Shown here: positions 11,518 to 22,305 of the stretch, piece by piece | How the letters are laid out: the number at the start of each line of letters is the position of its first letter | Numbering within the stretch: position 1 is the first letter of the stretch | Assembly (NCBI RefSeq): GCF_032854445.1 | Contig: NC_088304.1 | Span: 35,389,551 to 35,453,550, forward strand | Direction: 5' to 3' | Origin: Liolophura sinensis | Lineage: Eukaryota > Mollusca > Polyplacophora > Chitonida > Chitonidae | Length of the DNA: 64,000 bases | Program-made: the position numbers and the translations under genes | Notes under the pieces: generated by a model | Databases searched by the model: none | Told to the model about the DNA's origin: nothing | The model's input: only the letters and a program-made list of their open reading frames with translations

Positions 11518-11887
11518 GTTAAGCATGGGATGATCCCAATCCTGATTCCTTCGCCAGAAGTCTGCACTGACGTATTTACAGCAAATCCCCGAATCTTCTC
11601 GGTTTATGTACAACGCGTTGTGAGAGACCTAAGCGTCATTATTTCACCAGCGATGGATACGTGCGGAATTATTGGCTAATTGTATAGTGTATGAAATTTG
11701 GCTTTTAACGCAATTGAAATGAAGGGAGTATTTACAAGAATTATTTCCCAGTGGTGTGCTTCCTGAAGCGTTTTCTAGCAACACTGCCAACTTTATGATT
11801 TAGGAGCTCGGGTGTGATTTATATATGACGTTAAATATGTGGCTGTCTTTTGATATATACAGCAAAAGTAGTCAGTATCCTTAACCT

Positions 11888-12128
11888 ATCCAGCGCAGCG
11901 TAATGACACAGGAGCCTTTGACAATGCGGTCGCTGTGAGTTCAAGTCCAGCTTATGCTGGCTTCCTCTCCGGCCGTACGTTGGAAGGTCTTGCAGCAACC
12001 TGGGGATGGGCGTGGATCCCCCTCCCCGGGCTCTTCCCGGTTTCCTCCCACCATAACGGTGGCCGTCGTCGTATAAGTGAAATATTCTTGAGTACGGCAT
12101 AAAACACCAATCAAAGAAATAAATAAAT
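11888..12128 (+). mobile_element. SINE-A copy, 5' truncated, inserted into block B'
   Basis: Starts within the tRNA-like part (CCAGCGCAGCGTAATGAC) and runs to GTACGGCATAAAACACC and an (AAAT)n tail. It is flanked by the 8-bp direct repeat CTTAACCT (11880-11887 and 12129-12136). The matching place in block B, near 2155, has no SINE, so this is an occupied/empty site pair between paralogues. Confidence 0.92.
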
Positions 12129-14440
12129 CTTAACCTGTCCAAAGGCGACAGCGCTTCTGTGGCTGAATGAAAAAAAGTGGTTATAATAAAAGCCTATCTT
12201 ACCTGCTGTTGTTGGATTTTCTCTTTGGAAATAAATAAAAAAAGAACAATAGTTTTATACGTCCAAAACACATTGTATTTAAGAGTGGTGAACAGGAAAT
12301 GTTTGTGCTTATAAGTGCCAGTGAGACCGTGTTACAGTTTCAAATACTGGGACTGTATCTAATAACAAAAAATGATAGAAATAATCATGTAGCTAAATTA
12401 TTTGTATGCTCCATGAAAGACAACTCGTCTTTTGCCTACCACAAATTATATCAGGAGGAAAAGCATGGAGTTCATGACTAGAAACTAACTATTGATTAAA
12501 GATAAACTGAAGTTGGATGACCTAGATCAAGCCACAAATTAAATCTGATTAACCCTGCTTACTTTCAAAGTGTAGAGAATGGTATCTTGTGTGTACTCTG
12601 AAGAAAGTCGAAGCAAACTAGAGTACCTGCTATCGAAGATTCTGATTAGCTCTGTAGGATTTTTGTATTGGTCTTAGAACTGAAAACTCGGGATTGTTGG
12701 TGAGTGGTGCTCTGGTAGTGTTACAAGCACGCCCAGTAAACGACAAACTGAACACGAAAGAATGGGTGAATGTCGATGTTGGTACCACAGCCAGTATATT
12801 TAATCTGCTAATCTACATTCATTCAGTGTCTCTTTTTCATTAGAATAAACAACTTACGAGCCGCCATATCCTTGGATAGGAGTGAACAGTATTCATTACA
12901 ACTCGGTTGTGATACTACTAGCGAATATACATGTATATTAGTTGAAAGATAAATTTTAACTTTAATAGAATCCAATAACTATGTACTGGAGAATCCCTGC
13001 AATAAATAAGAAGTCACGAACTTACATTCCAGGAAGCCGAGACTGGCATCTGTCACATTTGCATAAGTCATCCTGTATTATACGTGGTGGTAGGTGACTG
13101 ATCTCAGAGTGCTTATATTTGAATTATTGTGCTGTCGTTAGTGTTTCATTTCAGAATCGTATTTGTACAGCGGAGGGTGTAATGCCAGTAATTTGGTGGG
13201 GCTCCTGATGTTGTGTGCAGTTGGCAATTATAATATTTTGTGATATATTAATGAATGAATTAATCAGTAAATCTTTATGACGAGATAAGAAAATACAAAA
13301 CACTTGTGTCCGACTCAAGTGATCATACGTAAAACCCCATCTCGCCCAAAGCTATGTCTCTTTTGTTCTTTTCTCTGCTGTGTCACAATGTTTTTGTAGA
13401 GTTATGTGTGTTTTACACACATATATGTATTTTGTACATCTTGTACATCTTATCCTGTATATCTTGGCAGTCCTAATTCACCCGTTAACATTCCGAATTA
13501 TTAGTCGCAAAGTGGTCTGTCAGTGTCTCACAGTCCGTATCCAATGGCAGGTTGTGTTTGCCTGTTAACTCACTTTAGTTTCCACTAATGTCTACTTTGA
13601 CTTAAAACGACTAATATATCGTCTATATAGTGATCATGCTAAAATCAGAAATGAACTAAGTAATTTGACAACGTATGTGCCATTCAGCCAACGAAAAGCT
13701 TCACATATTTCACAACGTCTCGTCAGTGAGTGGTCAAAGGTGAGATTGCGTGTCGGAAAGGCTGGTGATTATTGGTTCTCCAAGAGACCAGCTGAATGAC
13801 TGAAAATGTCGGATTTTGATGCGGCTTTTGTCCTTGGCGAGGTAGGAATTCGTAGTCCCTGCGGGAAGTGAAAACACACAAACTGTTTTATCGGCTTCAC
13901 AGGATTTACCTACGTCAGCGTACCTGGCCGGGTTTGGCTGAAGCGGCAGGATTAATTCCACGACAAGCCGTCGCTGACCGACTGGGTATAAAAGAGTTAC
14001 AATCTAGATTAGTAATCCCAGTGAAATCAGACACAGGAAGGACCATGTATCTGGCTACTTGATTTACGTGCCCAATGAATGATTCAAACATGGCGTATGC
14101 GTGAACCACGTCGTTCTTGTGACTACTTTTCAGCGAGATTGAATGTACGGTTGACACGGCCAGTGAAATAAGCAAATAATACCATCGCAATTGAGAAAGT
14201 ATTGGGGGTACACTAACATTAGGCAATAAGCTTACGGTTGTGACGAATAGCACGCAATATCCATTTATTACACCAGCCGCCAGTCTTTTGATTGAATTAG
14301 GTCACATGTCTTCCAGTCGCCTTAGTTCAGCCTATTACCAGATTGACACAGAATGAAGGAGGCGGATCTTGTGGGGAAATACAGCCTGTTAAAGGATGAC
14401 TGACATGACCATGCTCGTTAGAAAATGTTGAGGAAAGACA

Positions 14441-14984
14441 AAATTCTGACTAATTTGCTTTAATAATTTGTTTTATTGATTTTATTTAATGATATGATTT
14501 TTGTTTAATGCCACGCACCGCACCGCATCCCACATGACATGTGTTCATCTCTCAATGATTACAAAGATTAAATTTTAATGCTTTGAGAGACATCTTCGCA
14601 AATTCATATGGTAATATATTCAGACCCAGTAATCCGGATTCCACATTGTATTTTATTTGCATATGTTGGCAAAAGACCTTCTTACCACCGTAACTTCTAT
14701 TTTTGATATCCCTGCATACTTTATCAACACTACTGATTTTGATTTAAATAAAATCCGTTATAGCATGACCGCTCACGTTTCACAGGATGTGTTGTCATTT
14801 AAAATCGATAAATCTTGCGCAAGTTATGAAAAAGGCCATAGAGTAATTCTGTGTGAAAATTGTCCAACTTTTTCAATTATTCTCTTTGACATAAATTGCT
14901 TTTTTGTCTCGCTGTTTTAATTACCAGACAATGACTACGAACAACGCCAAATCTATTTACTCTCCATATTCCCAGGAGACTTAC
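14441..14984. other. Unique sequence, no gene seen
   Basis: AT-rich. The open frame at 14657-14920 (87 codons) resembles nothing recognisable and lacks splice signals of note. Confidence 0.4.
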
Positions 14985-15138
14985 ATCATGGCAAGTTCTT
15001 TGTCCACCAACCGTGACATTCCACATAAAGAGCTGTATGCCCCGGTGTCCTGAGATGACCCTCCCCAACCCCGAGGGTTTAGTGAGGTAGAACTCGTAGG
15101 TCGATAAGCCGTCGCAGACAAACAACCACACCAGTTGT
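14985..15138 (-). CDS. Candidate internal exon, unknown protein
   Basis: Read on the minus strand, a 154-bp segment lies between a plausible acceptor (CCCTTCATCTGAG, AG at 15140-15139) and a strong donor (GAT followed by GTAAGT, GT at 14984-14983). One frame is open throughout and codes for about 51 residues including VWLFVCDGLSTYEFYLT and LFMWNVTVGGQRTCHD; it begins in phase with one leftover base and ends on a complete codon. No domain is recognised, and a second frame is also open until its last codon, so coding status is uncertain. No partner exon could be tied to it. If real, it belongs to a minus-strand gene with long introns. Confidence 0.25.
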
Positions 15139-15582
15139 CTCAGATGAAGGGTCAGCCCAGTTATTACAGGCTCATAAATAATTCATGATAGTCGTGTCTT
15201 GTCTTTAACCTGTCAGATTGGAGGATTGCTTCTCTACAAATGTGGGTCATAAAACCGTTCTTATTTGTCTCCTTACCTTAGCGTTTCACACTAGTTCACA
15301 AATCATCTACGATAGAAGGAGTAGAATAGAGCAGTTAAACCAAATGTCTTTTAGACAAGATTCTGCGAAGGTTAACGGCATTCATCATTAAATATCTCCT
15401 GTGGAATTTACCCTTTGAAGTTCATTACCCTCTGGAAGAATATACAAAGTCTTCGTCCACTTCGACGCGCGTTATGTCCTTCTTCTAGCTCCGGATCAAT
15501 GTACAAGGACATGAAAGTCTACTTAACCTCACCATCCTATCAAATACTTACATATATAGGTTTACATTTACTAACACTTATT
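15139..15582. other. Unique sequence, no gene seen
   Basis: Intergenic or intronic sequence before a full-length SINE; nothing recognised. Confidence 0.4.
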
Positions 15583-15593
15583 AAAACCATTAC

Positions 15594-15864
15594 GGGGCCT
15601 CCGTGGCTCAGTTGGTTAGCGCGCTCGCGCAGCGTAATAACCCAGGAGTCTCTTACCAATGCGGTCGCTGTGAGTTCAAGTCCAGTTCATGCTGGCTTCC
15701 TCTCCGGCCGTAAGTGGGAAGGTCTTCCAGCAACCTGCGGTCGTGGGTTCCCCCCGGGCTCTGCCCGGTTTCCACCCACCATAATGCTGACCGCCGTCGT
15801 AAAACTGAAATATTCTTGAGTACGGCGTAAAACACCAATCAAATAAATAAATAAATAAATAAAT
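15594..15864 (+). mobile_element. Full-length SINE-A (tRNA-derived SINE)
   Basis: Reference copy of the family in this window. The head GGGGCCTCCGTGGCTCAG is tRNA-like, with A box TGGCTCAGTTGG (about 15603-15614) and B box GAGTTCAAGTCC (about 15672-15683), the internal RNA polymerase III promoter. A body follows (GCTGGCTTCCTCTCCGGCCG, CCCGGGCTCTGCCCGG), then GAAATATTCTTGAGTACGGC and an (AAAT)n tail. Near-matching target duplications AAAACCATTAC (15583-15593) and AAAACAATTAC (15865-15875) bound it, differing at one base. SINEs of this kind are transcribed by Pol III and copied by a partner LINE. Confidence 0.95.
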
Positions 15865-16156
15865 AAAACAATTACAGATGCCTCTTACAATTTTAGGGAT
15901 ATCCTTTTTAACGGTTAGAAGTTTAAAGACATTTTAACCAAAATTTGCAAGATGAAAGACACCTCTAAAGACGCTTGCGATTTTACGGTACCTCTTGCAG
16001 CACACCTTCACCGTTATATAACAGGAACAATGTGGAGGAGGCGTTAATCCACAATCATTAATTCTAATTGTAGTTAGCTTTACTAATACCTGCCGGTTTC
16101 AGGTATTTTCTCATTTACTATCAAATTAGTAGTTATTAAATATCACTATTTAATAA

Positions 16157-16497
16157 CCGACCGTGTCGTTGGCCTAAAGGCCAGAGCTTTGAAGTGGACA
16201 GAACTGGGATCAGATCCGCGTCGGGTCATGCTAAAACTTTAAAAAATGGTACTTTAAAAAAAGTGGCCCCTGGGACCCAACACTTGGATATTAGAGCAAG
16301 GAAACAGGACTGGTTGGCCGGGTGTCAGTATATGTGACTGGGTGAGGTGTCATATCTGATGTCTTCGGCATGCTACTTCAGTGGCGGCATGGACTCGCCC
16401 GGTCAAAAAAAAAAGACAAAAAAAAAGACACAGTATACGTATACAAACACGATGACACCTCGTCATATGGTTGAAAAATTGTTAAGTACGCAATTAA
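16157..16497 (+). mobile_element. SINE-C, a second tRNA-derived family
   Basis: A weak tRNA-like head (GTTGGCCTAAAGGCCAGAGC, then GGGATCAGATCCGCGTCGGG) is followed by GTCATGCTAAAACTTTAAAA, the internal block TGGTTGGCCGGGTGTCAGTA, and the 3' part TATGGTTGAAAAATTGTTAAG with TACGCAATTAAAT. The 3' part matches SINE-B tails at 40200 and 61960. Box A is eroded. The A-rich run at 16406-16430 interrupts the body. Confidence 0.8.
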
Positions 16498-17344
16498 ATC
16501 CTTAACATACAATTATTCGTAAGTTGAAAGATACCGATATGTATTAAAGAGGCCACTTCTAACACGGACAGGTTTTGAAGATGCCTCAGCTTTTACATTC
16601 AAAAGAGCAGGAGTTATTTCTTGTCACAAGAAAGTCGCTCAGTGTGTTAACATTTTATATATCTATTTTTTGCACAGAACTTCATCCAATAAACAAATCG
16701 AGAATTCCAAAAACAATGCTTACTATATTTGTTGACAAACCCTTTGTTTCAAAGGGATGAAAAGTGTATTTTGGCGTATGTATATTTACAAGTATACAGT
16801 ATTATAAAGATAAGATAAAGGATTTGTTTTAAGATAATAGCTTCGCATACACCATAATACATCTGTTTGTGCCCCCTTGAGAGGAAGGACGGGTAAATCG
16901 CCAGCAAAAGGGGCAAATTGCTTGGCTCACAGCCTGTTTATCTGAATTGTTGGATTTCCTTAGCACGGCGAGCGGTCAGTGAGAGAGCGAGAGATAAATG
17001 TAGAAGTGAACTGGAGATGGCAGGTTCGATTTGGCTCACGACGTGGCAGGACTTGGCAATTTCAATCTAAACCAGTGAACAACAGTGTGGTGGAACGCTA
17101 CGACGTTTTTCTTTCAGGGCTGCACAGTTTTTGAGATGTCGGCAACAAGAGAATGATTGGCTAGAGGACACGTCGCCTACACATCCCTAGTTTTCCATCC
17201 ATGTCTCTCCCTGGGCTCATGTAATAACAATTTATTTTAAACAGAAAATATCTAGGACTACAGCAAATCATAAATAAAAAATGCCAGTATGGTAAAATTA
17301 TGTTACACTATTAAACTGATAAATGTATGCACGTATGTAGTATA

Positions 17345-17395
17345 AACATAGCCTGTTTACATTGTAAAACATAGCCTGTTTACAATGTCTGTTAG
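17345..17395 (+). repeat. Short tandem duplication
   Basis: AACATAGCCTGTTTACA occurs twice in tandem with slight differences. Confidence 0.7.
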
Positions 17396-17513
17396 TAGGT
17401 GTATGCATTTATTGCTTTTTCTGTTGAAATATAACTCTTAACCGTTCTGACAGTTCCACATACAATGTAGTATAACAGAAGATTTCGACTTTATAATTAA
17501 AATTCGTCCGTAG

Positions 17514-17643
17514 TTATTTATTTTTTTGATTGGTGTTTTACGACGCACTCAAGAATATTTCACTTATACGACGGCAGCCAGCATCATGGTGGGAGGGAAC
17601 AGGGCAGAACCTTGCGGAAACCCACGACCATCCGCAGGTTGCG
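17514..17643 (-). mobile_element. SINE-A, 3' part, antisense
   Basis: Reverse complement of the SINE-A tail and body: TTATTTATTT, GATTGGTGTTTTACG, CAAGAATATTTCACTTATAC, then CCACGACCATCCGCAGGTTG. 5' truncated at the middle of the body, the usual result of incomplete reverse transcription. Confidence 0.92.
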
Positions 17644-17747
17644 TCTGTATTTAATCACAAGGATGTGAGGCAATAAGCATAAAAAGAGTAAAACGAGAGC
17701 AGAGTAATCAATGTATTTGGTAAAACACTGCCTCTTGTCGATTTACA

Positions 17748-17945
17748 GTGTGACAGTTGACAAATTGTCACACATAACAGGTGAAATACGGTCTCTTGAC
17801 AATTTACAGCAGTTAGTGTTTCATTTTAACTATTCATGAAAATCTCTGGATAGTAACAACTTAGACGCCCCTTAGCACCATGGCACAAAACAAAAAATGC
17901 AGCGATGTTAATTGGAATTTGTGAGGCTCATTGTTCCAAAGCTTT
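17748..17945 (+). repeat. IR-1 interspersed repeat, copy 1
   Basis: First copy of an unclassified repeat seen six times here. Landmarks in order: GACAGTTG.CAAATTGTCACAC, GTGAAATACGGTCTCTTG, CAGTTAGTGTTTCATTTTAAC, TAGTAACAACTTAGACGCCCC, TTAGCACCATGGC, AATGCAGCGATGTTAATTG. No tRNA boxes or coding potential were seen. Confidence 0.85.
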
Positions 17946-18198
17946 TATCTTCTCCACAGCCGACCGCAACACTGATCTTTGATTACGCAGTCTCAGATCA
18001 AGCCATAGCCGGTCCGAATTTTGCGTAATTGAAGTCAGTAGTTTAGCCAGGTAAAAGTTGGTAGTGAAGTCAGGACATTCAGGTCTTCTCCACCTGTAAG
18101 ACTGACTCCCGCATCATGAGGCAAACGTCACTGCAGCCGGTCGTATCAACGAAAGATTCTTGCTATAGTGTTAAACACTGGTCTAATAAGTAAACGAG

Positions 18199-18440
18199 AG
18201 CTTCCTTGGCCGAGGGGGCTAACAAGCCAGTGCGGCGTAAAGACCCAGGAGCCTCTCACCAATGCTGGCTTCCCTTCCGGCTGTATATGGGAAGGTCTTC
18301 CAGCAATCTGCAGATGGTCATGGGTTTCGCCGGGGGATCTGCCCGGTTTCCACCCACCATAATGCTAACCGCCGTCATATAAGTAAAATATTTTTGAGTA
18401 CGGCGTAAAACACCAATCAAATAAATAAATAAATAAATAA
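18199..18440 (+). mobile_element. SINE-A with internal deletion of the B box
   Basis: The head is diverged (CTTCCTTGGCCGAGGGGGC) and the sequence jumps from CTCTCACCAATG straight to CTGGCTTCC. About 30 bp holding the B box is missing, apparently between short ATGC repeats. The tail GTACGGCGTAAAACACC plus (AAAT)n is intact. Confidence 0.92.
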
Positions 18441-19882
18441 ACGATATCTAATTTCATGACATTATTTGTCCATTTCACCTATTCCTGACCCAGAAAGCCG
18501 TGTGATCGACTTCGTGACATTTGTTTGGTAGGCTGCTATAGGCGCTTTGCGATGTCTATCGGGGAATTGGGTATATAAGGCGATAACACCTTGAGATGAA
18601 TTCTATAACAGGAGAGATGATGTATGAGATAAAACCGTCTTCAGAAGAGATGTAATAACAAATGAGACTCAACACCTGGATCATCAGTGGGATGGACGGA
18701 ACATAAATCCTGTCCCCAAACTGTCGGCAGACAACGTCAAGAATCCCTCAAGAAATGGTTGATTTCGCCCCTCAGTTTCTGGGCGTAGAAACAATACATC
18801 ATCTTAAGATCATCCGAGGAAATATCTAATTCAGATTCTGAGACATTTATATTGATTGGCAGTATCTCGGTATCCTTGGACGTATTGATATGTGGAATAA
18901 AGTACATTAGGATGGGACTTTTTGGATATTAGTACTATTCAGCTTATAGAGTAGTATTTAACTTGAAGCCTTTGTACTGATATATACCAAAGGTTTGGGG
19001 AGAGAAGAAATGAAGTACTGGAAACAAAACAGCGAAGATCTTGTCGTATGTTGCATCCGACCACATATAACAAGAATAGTTCGCACACTCCTAGCCTAGA
19101 AGTTTTTTCCAAACTTCGGAATTACAGTACTTGTCCGAAAACGGCAGTAAACAAAGTATTCTTAACAGGGTTTACCTAAACTAACTAAAACTGACAACAG
19201 AACTGAGTTTCAAATATTGTGTTTTTTTTGCTTTTAATATAAGTCTGTATGGCCTCTGGCGTCCAGCAGGCATGTATTTGTGCATACATTCGCCAACAAA
19301 GTAGTCTTTTAACTACGCCCCAATTTCCTTGGACAATTAGTTTAGTTCTGCGTTCTAGACGCCAGATTTAAATCTGAATTTATTTACAGGAAAAGATAAC
19401 AGAGAAATAAACTCATGGATTTCAAACGGGCCACTGGGAACGTTTTTAGATATTTCATCACAGAATGATTATCCACGTATTTTTTAATGACGAACCCCGA
19501 CAGAACTCTGACGTCATAGTGGCGTTTTGTTTGTATTCAGCAATTAACAAGATTTTTGTGACATTGATTCATTTTGTACGTAATAGTACTAAATCGATAC
19601 AATTCTACATTAAATATGAGTGCTTTGTTTCTGTAGGAAAAACAAAATATTGCGGTCAGAGTCCTACAGCATTAATGATACTGTATCTTATGAAGTTCCA
19701 TTATTCACTTCTGTTCCAAAGGTTTCAAGAAGGCATAAAAGGCGATGCTTATGTTAGCTTTCCAGTAACTGTTATTTTAAGACTACGGCTGAACGATTAC
19801 ATGGTATGATTTGGATACACTTGTTAGTGGCGCGACATGGATAGAACGGATTACATTGTAGTAAAAGACTTACAGCTTATAG
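18441..19882. other. Unique sequence, no gene seen
   Basis: No repeat family or protein recognised. The open frame at 19465-19809 (114 codons) is the longest but has no recognisable domain, no convincing splice context and ordinary AT-rich composition. Confidence 0.4.
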
Positions 19883-19985
19883 AGAGCAAAACCAGAGCAC
19901 ATGGGCAAATGGTAACACGTAACCAGTGAAATACGGCCTTTTGTCAGGTTAGCTCAGGTACAGCTTATTCTAAGGATTGCTGTAT
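19883..19985 (+). repeat. IR-1 interspersed repeat, copy 2 (partial)
   Basis: ACCAGAGCACATGGGCAAAT, GGTAACACGTAACCAGTGAA, ATACGGCCTTTTGTCAGG and a TTATTCTAAGGATTG remnant match the first half of IR-1. Confidence 0.8.
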
Positions 19986-20005
19986 ATGATAAAATTGTAG
20001 CAAAT

Positions 20006-20042
20006 CCCCCCCCCCCCCCCCCCCCCAACCCCCAACCCCCAA
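20006..20042. repeat. Poly-C tract
   Basis: 21 consecutive C followed by three further C5-C6 runs separated by AA. G4/i-motif-like composition. Confidence 0.97.
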
Positions 20043-20511
20043 CTCTCAGCTCCATAGCTTAAGCAGAATCAGGTAAAAAAAAATGACCACTCTAAAGGAA
20101 TTATGTAAGGATCAAATAAAGCATTCCGATAAGTGATCCCAGTGAATGTTTTCCCATTAGGGTTGAGTCATCACATCAGATAGCACCATGGCAGGGTGAA
20201 TTCGACATAACCGTGGGACGTTATCATTAAAGATGATCTCAGGACAAAACCATTTGTTACATCTACGTACACATTATGCCACTTCAAGAAGTATTGACTG
20301 AAGCTGTGTTTTTAGCTATACGACGAGCAGATCTATGCGATAATGACATTGTTGCTGGGTACGGTGTTATTCTTGTTCTGGATCGTGCGGTGACTTTTTG
20401 GAATGCGCATGCGTCGTAGCACATCGGTCACGTTTTCTGACTACACACTGTGAAAAGATGGTTTATGCTGACACGTGTCAGTATAAGCATGTGCCTGTAT
20501 TTTAAATGGGA

Positions 20512-20703
20512 TGACAACAAAGCATTTTGACTAATTCTAGACCAGTGACTAGTAAATTGCAATTAACCTCACTGCATATTTTGTTTTTACCTCATGAACA
20601 GTTGGAATAAACCCCTGACTGAGGTAAACTGACAAGAGGCTGTATTTCACCATTTACGTGTGACCATTTTTCAGCCATGACACTGTCGTTTCTGCTCTGG
20701 CCT
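20512..20703 (-). repeat. IR-1 interspersed repeat, copy 3, inverted
   Basis: Reverse complement contains CCAGAGCAGAAACGACAGTG, GGTCACACGTAAATGGTGAA, TACAGCCTCTTGTCAGTTTA, CTCAGTCAGGGGTTTATTCC, GTTAATTGCAATTTACTAGT and GGTCTAGAATTAGTC, in IR-1 order. The part carrying the CACCATGG motif is deleted. Confidence 0.85.
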
Positions 20704-21074
20704 TACTCTCTGTGCTGTAGGCTTTGTTTTAATTATTTCGTATTCAAGTCCTCATCGTGTCGAGTTACGACGCACTGTTGTAATCGCAACGGCGGACGCA
20801 AGAAATAAAAAAGGAGGTGAGTGACAGATGCGTTCACTGCTATAAATGCAAATATTGTAAACACGCGGTATTCAAATTGTGACTATGTCTAGGTCCCTAG
20901 AACACACAAAGCCACTTTTTGTACTCTTGAAATTCTGCCCTTATCTGAATTGAACATTTTTTCAATTAATATGATATTGCATAAATTTTTTTTATCATCC
21001 CGAAGTATTACCACCTAGCTTTAATAATTACATTATTAAAAACATTGACGTACGTCACTATGGCAACAACACAT

Positions 21075-21480
21075 CGGCCATTAGATCTGTATCGAACCGC
21101 TTTTAAAAGTAATCTGTCCTGTCGTTTACTTAAAGCAGTTAATCCTCGGGAATGGAACAAACTCCCTTCATACTTACGCATATTCAGTCAATTTCCTTGT
21201 TCAAATCTAAAGTGAAACGTATATGCTGCAGCACTTATTCTCCGTTTAGTCTAACACACTATAATATACTTGATAGTCGTTACCATAAGCACCTGTATAT
21301 ATTATTTATTTATTTATTTTTTTCACGGGAACAGATAATTATTATTGTATTATATACAAATTGTATGTTAATGGGATAGAGCAAGCTCCATGGAGCTTTA
21401 TTCCCGCCAGCATGTTTCTGTATGTTTACATGACTCTTACGTTTTGTATATTATATTGGTGAATAACAAACAAACAAAAC
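21075..21480 (+). mobile_element. Decayed LINE (non-LTR retrotransposon) 3' end
   Basis: One frame reads LDLYRTAF...KAVNPREWNKLPSYLR (about 21080-21172), and the next frame continues SISLFKSKVKR (about 21195-21228). Together they make the usual C-terminal end of LINE ORF2 proteins, where a W-N-x-L-P motif is followed by an S-x-x-F-K-x-x-L-K-like run. A frameshift and stops show it is dead. It is followed by an AT-rich 3' UTR with ATGGAGCTTTATTCCCGCC and an (AAAC)n-like tail near 21467-21482. Only the last ~50 codons remain, a typical 5' truncation. Clade cannot be told from this fragment. Confidence 0.65.
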
Positions 21481-21844
21481 AAAAAAGCATAGAAAGCCTG
21501 CAAGAAAAAGAAATTGACGAAGATAGGAAAACCCGAAAACCGAATCATTGTAAGCCAGATGCTCGGAAGCCGGCTGAAGTTGTCCATAAATTATAGTCTG
21601 TTTTGATACAAGGACACGCTCCGTTTGATTTTTAACCCATTATGAGCCCATTTTGTTTTAATGAACACGATTTAAAAATAAAACACACATTTAAGGAAAG
21701 AAACACCTTCCTTATCCTCTAATACACAATATGGAGAGAAAGCGCTTATGTACTTTAGAAACATGGGCTCGATAAAGATCAAGACGAAATCCCCAAGAGC
21801 TACAACAACAACAGCACCGATGCCTCTTAGATTTATTTTAATAT

Positions 21845-22017
21845 ATTTATTTGAGTGGTGTTTTACACCGTATTCAAGAATATTTCACTTATATGACGGC
21901 GGCCAGCTTTATACTAGGAAGAAACTAAGCAGAGCCCGGGGGAAACCCACGACCATCTGCAGGTTGCTGGGAGATTTTCCCACGTACAACTCATAGCGAC
22001 CGCATTGGTGAGAGGCT
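21845..22017 (-). mobile_element. SINE-A, antisense, head missing
   Basis: Reverse complement of SINE-A from tail (GTGTTTTACACCGTATTCAA) through AGAGCCCGGGGGAAACCCAC to GCGACCGCATTGGTGAGAGG. Internal differences are many, so it is an old copy. Confidence 0.92.
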
Positions 22018-22162
22018 AAAGCTGTCTCCTAAAGCTGCCTGTCTTAGTTCATAGCTATATACTATAGGAATCCTGAATGTCGGGACTTGCGTTCGCTGAT
22101 TACGAATGTTTCCTTACTGCTGTCCTTAATCACAGTGGATGCACGCGCTGACATCGATTCGG

Positions 22163-22305
22163 ATTTATATGAATATTGTTTTACGCCGTACTCAGGATTA
22201 GTTCACTTACACGACGACGGGCAGCATTATGGCGGGAGGAAACCGGGTAGAGCCCAGCGGAAACTCACGACCATCCGCAAGGTTGTTGACAGACGTTCCC
22301 ACCAT
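22163..22305 (-). mobile_element. SINE-A, antisense, 3' part
   Basis: TTTTACGCCGTACTCAGGAT, GGCGGGAGGAAACCGGG and ACCATCCGCAAGGTTG in antisense order. The (AAAT)n tail is absent. Confidence 0.9.

Larger units (their letters stand above)
11200..14440 (+). repeat. Duplicated block B'
   Basis: Diverged second copy of block B. Homology starts at CTCATGGGTGCCTTGCTGCAG (11209; block B has the same motif at 1518 with differences) and ends around GACATGACCATGCTC (14401, against 4011). It is about 700 bp longer than B, partly because of a SINE at 11888-12128. No LTR precedes it, so the LTR element next to B inserted after, or outside, the duplication. Confidence 0.85.
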
